Source of the DNA: Butyrivibrio sp.
GTDB taxonomy: Bacteria > Bacillota_A > Clostridia > Lachnospirales > Lachnospiraceae
Direction of reading: 5' to 3'
Length of the DNA: 32,418 nt
Assembly: GCA_024690635.1 (NCBI GenBank)
Contig: JAILOW010000014.1
Location: forward strand, 1-32,418
Part shown: positions 15,370 to 22,740 of the stretch, one piece after another
Layout of the letters: every line of letters starts with the position of its first letter
How positions within the stretch are numbered: the first letter of the stretch is position 1
Notes under the pieces: model-generated
What the model was told of the DNA's origin: nothing
Database searches by the model: none
Seen by the model: the letters and a program-made list of their open reading frames with translations, nothing else
Position numbers and translations under genes: made by a program

Positions 15370-17604
15370 ATGAAGATCATTAAGAGAAGCGGTAAAGAGG
15401 TTGGATTTGACGGCCAGAAGATTTCTGCCGCTATTGAGAAGGCCAATGATGAGGTGACTGAGGAGAAAAAACTCACCGCCGGGCAGATCAGTGATATCGT
15501 AACCAACGTCGAGAAACAATGCGCATCTCTTACAAGAGCTGCCAGCGTGGAAGAAATCCAGGATATGGTAGAGGACGGACTTATGAAGTCCGGCAAATTT
15601 GAGGTAGCAAGAAAGTACATTACCTACAGATATAAGAGAGCTCTCGTCAGAAAGTCCAACACAACTGACGAGCAGATCATGTCACTTATAGAGTGCAACA
15701 ACGAGGAAGTGAAGCAGGAAAACTCCAACAAGAATCCCACTGTTAACAGTGTTCAGAGGGATTACATGGCAGGTGAGGTTTCCAAGGATATCACCAGAAG
15801 ATTCCTTCTTCCCGAGGATGTGGTAAAGGCTCATGAGCAGGGACTTATCCATTTCCACGACGCAGATTATTTTGCACAGCACATGCACAACTGCTGTCTT
15901 GTAAACCTTGAGGATATGCTTCAGAACGGCACGGTTATCTCCGAGACTATGATCGAGCGTCCCAAGAGCTTTTCAACAGCATGTAATATCGCAACTCAGG
16001 CAATCGCACAGATCGCCAGCTCACAGTACGGCGGACAGAGTATCACTCTTTCTCATCTCGTTCCCTTCGTTGACGTGAGCAGACAGAAATTCCGCAAGGA
16101 AGTTGCTCTTGAGTTTGAAACCGCCGGCATGAAGATCAACAAAAAGCAGGTGGAAGAGATCGCAGAGATGCGTGTCAAAAAAGAAGTAGAGAGAGGATGT
16201 CAGGTTATCCAGTATCAGGTTATAACTCTTATGACCACCAATGGACAGGCTCCTTTCATCACCGTATATATGTATCTGGATGAGGTCCCTGAGGGACAGC
16301 AGAGAGAGGACCTTGCTCTTGTCATCGAAGAAATGTTAAAACAGCGTATCACAGGCGTAAAGAATGAGAAGGGTCAGCTTATCACCCCTGCATTCCCCAA
16401 GCTTATTTATGTTCTTGATGAGGACAATATACACGAAGATTCCAAGTACTGGTATCTGACGGAACTTGCGGCCAAGTGCACAGCCAAGAGACTGGTTCCG
16501 GATTACATCTCAGCCAAGAAGATGAAAGAGCTCAAGAAGGGCGATGTATACCCTTGCATGGGATGCAGGAGCTTCCTTACACCTGACAACGAGGATCTTG
16601 CAGAAGGTCTTTGCAATGCCGGAAACAAGGCAAAAGCCCTTAACTATGTTGAGGGAACACACAAATACTACGGCAGATTTAATCAGGGTGTTGTAACTCT
16701 GAACCTTGTAGACGTTGCATGTTCATCATCCAAGGACGAAGACCGTTTCTGGGAGATCATGGAGGAGAGGACCGAACTTTGCAAGAGGGCTCTTATGTGC
16801 CGTCATCAGAGACTCCTTGGAACACCTTCCGACGTGGCACCGATTCTATGGCAGAACGGCGCGCTGGCAAGGCTTGCAAAGGGCGAAACTATTGATAAGC
16901 TCTTATTTGGCAACTACTCAACTATTTCACTTGGATACGCAGGGCTCTGTGAGTGCACCAAGTATATGAAGGGTGTATCACACACCGATCCTAAGGGCAA
17001 AGATTTCGCGCTTAAGGTTATGCAGTTCCTGAATGACAAGTGTGCAAAGTGGAGAGCTGAAACGAATGTTTCTTTCAGCCTTTACGGAACCCCGCTTGAA
17101 TCGACTACATATAAATTTGCAAAATGCCTACAGAAGCGTTTCGGAATCATACCCGACGTGACAGACAAAAACTACATTACTAACAGTTATCATGTTCATG
17201 TGACCGAACAGATCGATGCATTTACAAAGCTTAAGTTCGAGTCCGAGTTCCAGGCACTCTCACCGGGAGGAGCTATCAGTTACGTTGAAGTACCTGATAT
17301 GAACAACAACATTGAGGCGGTTATCTCCGTTATGAAGTACATCTATGAGAATATCATGTACGCAGAGCTGAACACCAAGTCTGATTACTGCCAGTGCTGT
17401 GGCTATGACGGGGAGATCAAGATCGTGACCGATACAGACGGCAAACTCGTTTGGGAGTGTCCGAACTGCGGAAACCGTGATCAGAACAAGATGAATGTCG
17501 CAAGAAGAACCTGCGGCTACATCGGAACCCAGTTCTGGAACCAGGGTCGTACTCAGGAGATCAAAGAAAGAGTCCTGCACATGAGCAATCCTAAGCTTTG
17601 CTGA
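15370..17604 (+). CDS. nrdD: Anaerobic ribonucleoside-triphosphate reductase (744 aa)
   Basis: Class III ribonucleotide reductase makes dNTPs from NTPs under anaerobic conditions using a glycyl radical. An ATP-cone allosteric domain is at about 1-90 (KIIKRSGKEVGFDGQKI). The C-terminal zinc site has Cys674, Cys677, Cys697 and Cys700 (CQCCGYDG and CPNCG). The radical loop RRTCGYIG has its glycine at about 716. All key elements are intact and the length is typical. GGGGG sits before the ATG at 15370. It is probably NrdR-controlled through the upstream boxes. Its activase gene nrdG is on the same strand but 683 bases downstream, separated by the repeat array and two hairpins, which is unusual since the pair is normally adjacent. 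Confidence 0.97.
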   Translation: MKIIKRSGKEVGFDGQKISAAIEKANDEVTEEKKLTAGQISDIVTNVEKQCASLTRAASVEEIQDMVEDGLMKSGKFEVARKYITYRYKRALVRKSNTTDEQIMSLIECNNEEVKQENSNKNPTVNSVQRDYMAGEVSKDITRRFLLPEDVVKAHEQGLIHFHDADYFAQHMHNCCLVNLEDMLQNGTVISETMIERPKSFSTACNIATQAIAQIASSQYGGQSITLSHLVPFVDVSRQKFRKEVALEFETAGMKINKKQVEEIAEMRVKKEVERGCQVIQYQVITLMTTNGQAPFITVYMYLDEVPEGQQREDLALVIEEMLKQRITGVKNEKGQLITPAFPKLIYVLDEDNIHEDSKYWYLTELAAKCTAKRLVPDYISAKKMKELKKGDVYPCMGCRSFLTPDNEDLAEGLCNAGNKAKALNYVEGTHKYYGRFNQGVVTLNLVDVACSSSKDEDRFWEIMEERTELCKRALMCRHQRLLGTPSDVAPILWQNGALARLAKGETIDKLLFGNYSTISLGYAGLCECTKYMKGVSHTDPKGKDFALKVMQFLNDKCAKWRAETNVSFSLYGTPLESTTYKFAKCLQKRFGIIPDVTDKNYITNSYHVHVTEQIDAFTKLKFESEFQALSPGGAISYVEVPDMNNNIEAVISVMKYIYENIMYAELNTKSDYCQCCGYDGEIKIVTDTDGKLVWECPNCGNRDQNKMNVARRTCGYIGTQFWNQGRTQEIKERVLHMSNPKLC

Positions 17605-17664
17605 TGGATATGTAATGGCTATAGGGCAGCTTATAGCCGGGAGATTATGAAAGAGATTTAAGCG

Positions 17665-17688
17665 CAAGCCGGGAATTTTCCCGGCTTG
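17665..17688 (+). terminator. Stem-loop after nrdD
   Basis: CAAGCCGGGAA (17665-17675) pairs perfectly with TTCCCGGCTTG (17678-17688); with a realistic loop this is a 10-bp GC-rich stem around AATT. The tail is TGGTGTATATT and lacks a T-run, so termination may be partial and some nrdD transcripts may continue into the array. Confidence 0.6.
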
Positions 17689-17702
17689 TGGTGTATATTG
17701 AG

Positions 17703-18006
17703 CACTAGGAAAGAATATGGTTGATGATTCTAGTGTAGGCATTTTTGGTAGGTAGACACTAAGAAAGTACTTGCAATTGTTTTTTAGTGTGTAGAAATTT
17801 GATAGATGGGCACTAAAAAATGAATGAATAAAGGTTATTAGTGTATTATATTTATAAGAAATATACACCAGAGAAGTAGAAGATTAAGGATTCTAGTGCT
17901 CAAAGTATCAATAACCAAGCACTGGAAAACAGCTAGTTGTAATCTATTAGTGTATATGTTTTTACAAAGTATACACTGGAAAATGAGATGAATGGGAAAG
18001 CTAGTG
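17703..18006 (+). repeat. Array of six 54-base units with alternating inverted 6-base sites
   Basis: Six left arms begin at 17703, 17757, 17811, 17866, 17920 and 17974: CACTAG, CACTAA, CACTAA, CACCAG, CACTGG, CACTGG. The six right arms begin at 17730, 17784, 17838, 17893, 17947 and 18001: CTAGTG, TTAGTG, TTAGTG, CTAGTG, TTAGTG, CTAGTG. The gap inside every unit is exactly 21 bases, and the gaps between units are 21, 21, 22, 21 and 21. The intervening sequences differ, apart from a purine-rich start after each left arm. Left and right arm ends vary together (G with C, A with T, one G with T), which points to maintained pairing. I do not recognise this as any named element; see findings. Confidence 0.85.
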
Positions 18007-18130
18007 TTGGGAAATAGCGGTTGTTCAAAGATGTTGATTATAATGGTAGCTGGTGGCTTTGGTGCGGTAATGATAAACAATAATTGGGATAATTAGTCTG
18101 ATAGGATTAGGCAATGGTAGCCAAATACAT

Positions 18131-18158
18131 AACAGCCTCCTATAAGGGGCTGTTTTTT
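18131..18158 (+). terminator. Rho-independent terminator upstream of nrdG
   Basis: AACAGCC (18131-18137) pairs with GGCTGTT (18148-18154), with extra pairing inside, and a run of six T ends at 18158. It closes whatever is transcribed across the repeat array, so nrdG needs its own promoter or an anti-termination event. Confidence 0.85.
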
Positions 18159-18287
18159 GCTATCGTCACACGTTTTTCGAATGAAATCTCCAGCAACATA
18201 CGCCTTGCTAATTATTTTATTGTATTTGATATTATACTTAGTAAATCAGATGAGTATTTTTTTAATACGTATAATGAGGAAACTTTT

Positions 18288-18839
18288 ATGAACTACGGAC
18301 AGGTTTATTACAATGACGTTGCCAACGGTGTGGGATGCAGAACAGCGCTGTTTGTGTCGGGATGCACCCATCACTGTAAGGGCTGCTTTAATGAGATGAC
18401 ATGGGACTTTAATTACGGCGAGGCCTACACCAAAGCAGTGGAGGATGAAATCGTTGAATCCCTGAAGCCATCATATATTGAGGGGCTGACCATTCTTGGG
18501 GGAGAACCCATGGAGATCGTTAATCAAAAAGAGATCCGCCCGCTCCTTGAGAGGGTCAAAAAAGAAGTTCCCAAGGCTACTGTCTGGATTTACTCGGGCT
18601 ATCTCTGGGAGGAGCTGACAGATCCTGACAACAAGCGCTGCCACGGCGAGGATACAGACGCGATCCTGTCTATGACAGATGTCCTGGTGGATGGCGAGTT
18701 TGTTGAGGAAAAGAAAGACCTAAGGCTTCGCTTCCGTGGATCATCCAATCAGAGAGTTATAGATGTAAAAGAGACGCTAAAGACTGGCGTGGTGGTTCTC
18801 TCCAAGTACAACGACAGGGATGAATCCAGAGTTTTATGA
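18288..18839 (+). CDS. nrdG: Anaerobic ribonucleotide reductase activating protein (183 aa)
   Basis: NrdG is a radical SAM enzyme that installs the glycyl radical on NrdD. The iron-sulfur cluster motif is Cys26-x3-Cys30-x2-Cys33 in GCTHHCKGCF, preceded by the usual NDVANGVGCRTALFVSGC region, with TILGGEPM as the SAM-contact GGE motif. I chose the ATG at 18288 since GAGGA (18276-18280) is 7 bases upstream and the family starts with MNYGQVYYNDV. The frame is open further 5' to 18114, but that part spans the terminator and is not protein-like. A TATAAT lies at 18270-18275, immediately before the ribosome site. Confidence 0.96.
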   Translation: MNYGQVYYNDVANGVGCRTALFVSGCTHHCKGCFNEMTWDFNYGEAYTKAVEDEIVESLKPSYIEGLTILGGEPMEIVNQKEIRPLLERVKKEVPKATVWIYSGYLWEELTDPDNKRCHGEDTDAILSMTDVLVDGEFVEEKKDLRLRFRGSSNQRVIDVKETLKTGVVVLSKYNDRDESRVL

Positions 18840-18919
18840 CATAAATGAATTAAGGATAAAAATAAAACATCTAAAAGACATGAAGCAGGAGGCGCCTGAG
18901 GCCTTTTGGGGGAAATAAA

Positions 18920-19444
18920 ATGAGCAACATTACTATTCAAAAAATCAGCATTACCGCGCTCAGCACAGATGCCATCGTAAACGCAGCCAATGAAGGACTG
19001 AGGGAAGGCGGCGGAGTATGCGGCGCTATTTTCAGAGCGGCAGGATCAAAAGAGCTGACCGGGGCCTGCGACGCCATCGGCCACTGCGACACCGGAGCTG
19101 CTGTCATCACCCCGGGATTTAACCTCCCGGCAAAACACGTCATCCACGCCGTAGGCCCTGTGTGGCGCGGGGGAAATAATAACGAACCAAAACTTTTATA
19201 CAGCGCCTATAAAAAATCCCTGGGGCTTGCAAAAGAAAACGACCTTCACTCCATTGGATTTCCTCTTATCTCAGCCGGAATATTCGGCTACCCAAGAAAA
19301 GAGGCCTGGCGCAAAGCGCTTCAGGCCTGTGAAGATTTCATAATTGAAAATCCCGATTATGATATATCCATCATTTTTGCAGTACTTGATGACGTGATCA
19401 TGGAAGAGGGTATTACCGTCATGAAAGAGAAAAACATGCGGTGA
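18920..19444 (+). CDS. Macro-domain protein, probable ADP-ribose deacetylase/hydrolase (174 aa)
   Basis: A stand-alone macro domain of the YmdB/MacroD type. DAIVNAANEGLREGGGV (about 13-30) forms the first ADP-ribose loop and GFPLISAGIFGYP (about 112-124) the second. Members remove acetyl from O-acetyl-ADP-ribose or ADP-ribose from proteins; which one applies cannot be seen. GGGGGA lies 8 bases before the ATG. It follows nrdG by 80 bases on the same strand with no strong terminator between, so it may be co-transcribed. The proS promoter begins right after its stop. Confidence 0.92.
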   Translation: MSNITIQKISITALSTDAIVNAANEGLREGGGVCGAIFRAAGSKELTGACDAIGHCDTGAAVITPGFNLPAKHVIHAVGPVWRGGNNNEPKLLYSAYKKSLGLAKENDLHSIGFPLISAGIFGYPRKEAWRKALQACEDFIIENPDYDISIIFAVLDDVIMEEGITVMKEKNMR

Positions 19445-19446
19445 GG

Positions 19447-19475
19447 TTGACAATTAGCCAAAATCCGCATAACAT
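19447..19475 (+). promoter_or_regulatory. proS promoter
   Basis: TTGACA (19447-19452), a 17-base spacer, then TAACAT (19470-19475). It begins 3 bases after the macro-domain stop. The short leader (about 33 bases) leaves no room for a T-box riboswitch, which regulates many Firmicute aminoacyl-tRNA synthetase genes. Confidence 0.75.
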
Positions 19476-19514
19476 CAATATTATTTAAGAAGGACTAAAT
19501 TAAGGAGAAAAGAA

Positions 19515-20948
19515 ATGGCTGATAACAAGAAATTAGTTTCTGAGATCACATCCATGGATGAAGATTTCACACAGTGGTACACAGATGTGTGCATTAAGGC
19601 TGATCTTGTGAGCTACTCCAACATCAAAGGATGTATGGTCATCAAGCCCGCAGGATACGCTATCTGGGAGCTGATCCAAAAGCACCTGGACGCCAGATTC
19701 AAGGCAACAGGAGTACAGAATGCATACCTCCCCATGTTTATACCTGAGTCCCTTCTCCAGAAGGAAAAGGACCACGTTGAGGGCTTTGCTCCCGAGGTTG
19801 CATGGGTAACTCACGGAGGACTTGAGCCTCTTACCGAGAGGTACTGTGTACGACCCACATCAGAAACTCTTTTCTGTGACTATTATAAAGGTGAGATCCA
19901 CTCATACAAGGATCTTCCTCAGGTTCTCAACCAGTGGTGCAGCGTAGTTCGCTGGGAGAAAGAGACAAGACCTTTCCTTAGAAGCCGTGAGTTCCTCTGG
20001 CAGGAAGGCCACACAGCACACGCAACCATGGAGGAAGCTGAGGAACGCACACAGCAGATGCTGGACGTTTACGCAGACTTCCTTGAGACCGATATGGCTA
20101 TTCCCGTTATCAAGGGACGCAAGACCGACAAAGAGAAATTTGCAGGAGCTGAGGCTACTTATACTGTAGAGGCTCTTATGCATGACGGAAGAGCTCTTCA
20201 GAGCGCAACCAGCCACAACTTCGGCGACGGCTTTGCAAAGGCTTTCGGAATCCAGTACGCAGGAAAAGACAACCAGCTCCACTATGTATGCCAGACATCA
20301 TGGGGACTTACAACACGTACCATCGGCGCTATGATCATGGTACATGGCGACAACTCAGGACTTGTAGTACCTCCCAAGATCGCTCCCGTTCAGGTTGTTG
20401 TTATTCCTATCCAGCAGAAAAAGGAAGGCGTTCTCGACGCAGCTTATGATATTGCAAAGAGCCTTTCAGAGTTCAGAGTAAAGACTGACGATACAGACAG
20501 AACACCCGGATTCAAGTTCGCTGAGCAGGAGATGAGAGGTATTCCCATCCGTGTTGAGATCGGACCAAAGGATCTTGAGGCAGGCAAGTGCGTTCTTGTC
20601 AGAAGAGATACAAGAGAAAAGACAGAGGTTAACATCGCTGATGTTCCCGCAAAGGTTGGAGAGCTTCTTGAAACTATCCAGAATGATATGCTTGCAAGAG
20701 CAAAGAAGCACCTTCAGGAGCACACCTTCTCAGCTCATAACAAAGAGGAGTTTACTGAGGAATTCAAGGAGACCAAGGGCTTTGTAAAGGCTATGTGGTG
20801 CGGATGCCGCGAGTGCGAGGAAAAGGTAAAGGAAGAGTTCAATGCAACCAGCCGTTGTATTCCTTTCGAGCAGGAGAACCTTTCCGACACATGTGTAATG
20901 TGCGGCAAGCCTGCAACCAAGATGGTATATTGGGGCAGAGCATATTAA
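19515..20948 (+). CDS. proS: Prolyl-tRNA synthetase, short archaeal/eukaryotic-like type (477 aa)
   Basis: ProRS charges tRNA-Pro. The class II core is visible: [16 protein letters not shown], then motif 2 around [24 protein letters not shown], and motif 3 near [12 protein letters not shown]. The C-terminus has a zinc-type cluster (CGCREC ... CVMCGKPA) and ends in a conserved aromatic YWGRAY. The 477-residue length, lack of the editing insertion, and zinc domain mark the archaeal/eukaryotic-like form (type 3), which is common in clostridia. GGAGAAAAG precedes the ATG. A strong terminator lies downstream. Confidence 0.96.
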   Translation: MADNKKLVSEITSMDEDFTQWYTDVCIKADLVSYSNIKGCMVIKPAGYAIWELIQKHLDARFKATGVQNAYLPMFIPESLLQKEKDHVEGFAPEVAWVTHGGLEPLTERYCVRPTSETLFCDYYKGEIHSYKDLPQVLNQWCSVVRWEKETRPFLRSREFLWQEGHTAHATMEEAEERTQQMLDVYADFLETDMAIPVIKGRKTDKEKFAGAEATYTVEALMHDGRALQSATSHNFGDGFAKAFGIQYAGKDNQLHYVCQTSWGLTTRTIGAMIMVHGDNSGLVVPPKIAPVQVVVIPIQQKKEGVLDAAYDIAKSLSEFRVKTDDTDRTPGFKFAEQEMRGIPIRVEIGPKDLEAGKCVLVRRDTREKTEVNIADVPAKVGELLETIQNDMLARAKKHLQEHTFSAHNKEEFTEEFKETKGFVKAMWCGCRECEEKVKEEFNATSRCIPFEQENLSDTCVMCGKPATKMVYWGRAY

Positions 20949-21001
20949 TCTGTTTTTCGGAAAAGACAAGAGCTTATTAAAATAAGCGATACGTAAAAAT
21001 G

Positions 21002-21039
21002 ACCGGATTTTGAGGTGATCCCCAAAATCCGGTTTTTTT
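21002..21039 (+). terminator. Rho-independent terminator after proS
   Basis: ACCGGATTTTG (21002-21012) pairs with CAAAATCCGGT (21023-21033), with an inner GG/CC, and is followed by seven T. The minus-strand cyclase gene ends at 21070 and may use the same hairpin in reverse. Confidence 0.9.
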
Positions 21040-21069
21040 ATCTAAGAAGCTATAAATAATTAAAAGTTT

Positions 21070-22740
21070 TCAATGCGAATGATAATACTTCTTATTCTCG
21101 TACATTCTCTTATCAGCCAGTACCGATACCGAATGAGTATCCTTATCCTCCGTCTCTGAGCGGAAGGCGTAGCCAAAGGATACGCTGTGGTTAAGATCAG
21201 GATCGTCCTTATCAAGCTCTTTTAAGGACTTTGTGAAGTCTTTTAAGAGCTGATCAAGCTCGCCTTTGTCAATATGACGTATGAGCACCAGAAACTCGTC
21301 GCCACCCACTCTGTGAGCGGTGCCCTTGCCTTTGAAGGCATCTGAAAGGGCTGCGGAGAAGGATTTTAAGAGCCTGTCTCCTGCAGGGTGACCTGAGTTA
21401 TCGTTAACTTCCTTAAGGCCGTTTAAGTCCATACTGATAAGGCAGAAATCATCCTGAGACTCGTCATATTCCATAAGCAGTCTGTCGCAGCTGGCCCTGT
21501 TGGGAAGTCCGGTGAGATTGTCCACGTAGGCGATCTTGGAAAGAGCCGCATACTCTTTTCTCTGGGCAAAGCTTCTTGTCATGAAGATAAAGTAGTTCAG
21601 AAGCTGCGTGATAACAAAGAAGATGGCGCCTGTAGGAATGACCGCCTGCATGATTATGCTCTGTCTGTAGTCCGCAAGGTGTGTGAACATTCCGCACATT
21701 GCATAAATCATGAGAGAAATAGTGAGCACCACTACTCCCAGCATCAGGATTTCCTGAGAAGCACTGTTTGATTTGGATTTGATATCAAAGTAAACGTAAG
21801 CAATGAGAATGATTACGCCCACGGATGATATGCCGTAAAAAACAAACTCAAAGTGATTGATGTGTACGATGTTCAAAAGGTGCAAAAGTACAAAGGTTAA
21901 GCTAAAGCAGGTGGTGCCTGCGGCCATAACACTCAGGGCCGTGTTGTTCAGCCTTCTGTGAAGGTTGTAGATGATCATGTAGATCAGTGGCGTAATAGCA
22001 TATACGCAGCAGTATTCAATAAAGGTCGCTTTGTCCGAAGCAATGACAAAATCAATGATGTCAAAGGATGAGATCATCCAGACGCCCACAACCGTCGTCA
22101 GTATGGATGAAAGGATCTGAGTGGACACATCAGAAGACTGAATATAGAACAGCAGGGATATGATCAAAAATACCAGACCGAAAACGATCATGAAAATACT
22201 GGTAAAGAAGGCATAAAGTGCGGAATGCAGAACCTGCCTGTACAGATCGTCGTAGCTTCCGATCATGGGGCTTATGATATCAGCACGGGTGCTGTTCTCT
22301 GTAACGTAGAGCTTGATGGTGAGTCTTTTGCCCGCATAGTTATCACCAAGAGGAACCGTGCTGTAGCCCATTCCAACGTAGCCTTCGCCTGAAAGGCGGT
22401 CCATGTATCTGTCATAGATCAGCTCATTGTCCAGAAATACCTCGTAGGCGCAGAACTGCGTTTTGAGGAAAAGATACGGGAAAGGAGCATCGCTTGGAAG
22501 CAGTGGTTGGGCATGGTTGAGAGTTATTATGTCTCCTCGTGAAAAGGAGGAACCAAGCTCGTCGCTCATGTGCTCCAGGTTGGTGTTAACGTACTGCTGA
22601 TTGTGGTAGGTGACGGTCCAGCCCTTTTCCAGAGTATATATGGGATATTCCGGCATGAACTTAAAGAAATTCATGGTGATCATAAAAGCGATGATCAAAA
22701 GAAGGGAAGCAAGCCCTACAAAGGAAAGACTTTTACGCAT
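21070..22740 (-). CDS. Membrane diguanylate cyclase, GGDEF domain (556 aa)
   Basis: The C-terminal GGDEF domain (about 395-556) has an intact active-site loop RVGGDEF, with GGDEF at 479-483, plus the substrate-site region DLNGLKEVND and a TGLPNR start, so it should make cyclic di-GMP. No RxxD inhibitory site is seen before GGDEF, suggesting no product inhibition. The N-terminus has one membrane segment (about 5-26), an extracellular beta-rich domain (to about 175) that probably senses a ligand, and then about seven hydrophobic segments, an architecture like 7TMR-DISM receptors. GGAGGTGA precedes the ATG. Its first 8 bases overlap the 3' end of the next gene upstream, a paralogue, indicating a two-gene operon. 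Confidence 0.9.
   Translation of the reverse strand: MRKSLSFVGLASLLLIIAFMITMNFFKFMPEYPIYTLEKGWTVTYHNQQYVNTNLEHMSDELGSSFSRGDIITLNHAQPLLPSDAPFPYLFLKTQFCAYEVFLDNELIYDRYMDRLSGEGYVGMGYSTVPLGDNYAGKRLTIKLYVTENSTRADIISPMIGSYDDLYRQVLHSALYAFFTSIFMIVFGLVFLIISLLFYIQSSDVSTQILSSILTTVVGVWMISSFDIIDFVIASDKATFIEYCCVYAITPLIYMIIYNLHRRLNNTALSVMAAGTTCFSLTFVLLHLLNIVHINHFEFVFYGISSVGVIILIAYVYFDIKSKSNSASQEILMLGVVVLTISLMIYAMCGMFTHLADYRQSIIMQAVIPTGAIFFVITQLLNYFIFMTRSFAQRKEYAALSKIAYVDNLTGLPNRASCDRLLMEYDESQDDFCLISMDLNGLKEVNDNSGHPAGDRLLKSFSAALSDAFKGKGTAHRVGGDEFLVLIRHIDKGELDQLLKDFTKSLKELDKDDPDLNHSVSFGYAFRSETEDKDTHSVSVLADKRMYENKKYYHSH

Larger units (their letters stand above)
17605..18287 (+). other. Long nrdD-nrdG intergenic region
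   Basis: This 683-base gap holds, in order, the nrdD stem-loop (17665-17688), the alternating inverted-site array (17703-18006), about 120 bases without recognisable structure, a terminator (18131-18158), and an AT-rich segment leading to nrdG. Base composition is clearly more AT-rich than in the genes. Open frames crossing it on either strand do not look like proteins. A TATAAT at 18039-18044 lacks a -35 partner. The direct repeat AATGGTAGC occurs at about 18042 and 18112. Confidence 0.7.

Noticed and set aside
17260..17868. Minus-strand open frame of 202 codons across the nrdD end and the array
   Set aside because: It is a shadow of nrdD for most of its length, and the array part has no protein-like composition. 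The one 55-base unit also breaks any 18-codon repeat.
17703..18006. CRISPR array
   Set aside because: The repeated part is only 6-7 bases and alternates in orientation, whereas CRISPR repeats are longer and head to tail. No cas genes are present.
18114..18287. N-terminal extension of nrdG from the ATG at 18114
   Set aside because: It would cover the strong terminator at 18131-18158, is not protein-like, and lacks a ribosome site; the family start and GAGGA support 18288.
19445..19514. T-box riboswitch before proS
   Set aside because: The gap is only 70 bases and already contains the promoter; no T-box sequence or terminator is present.
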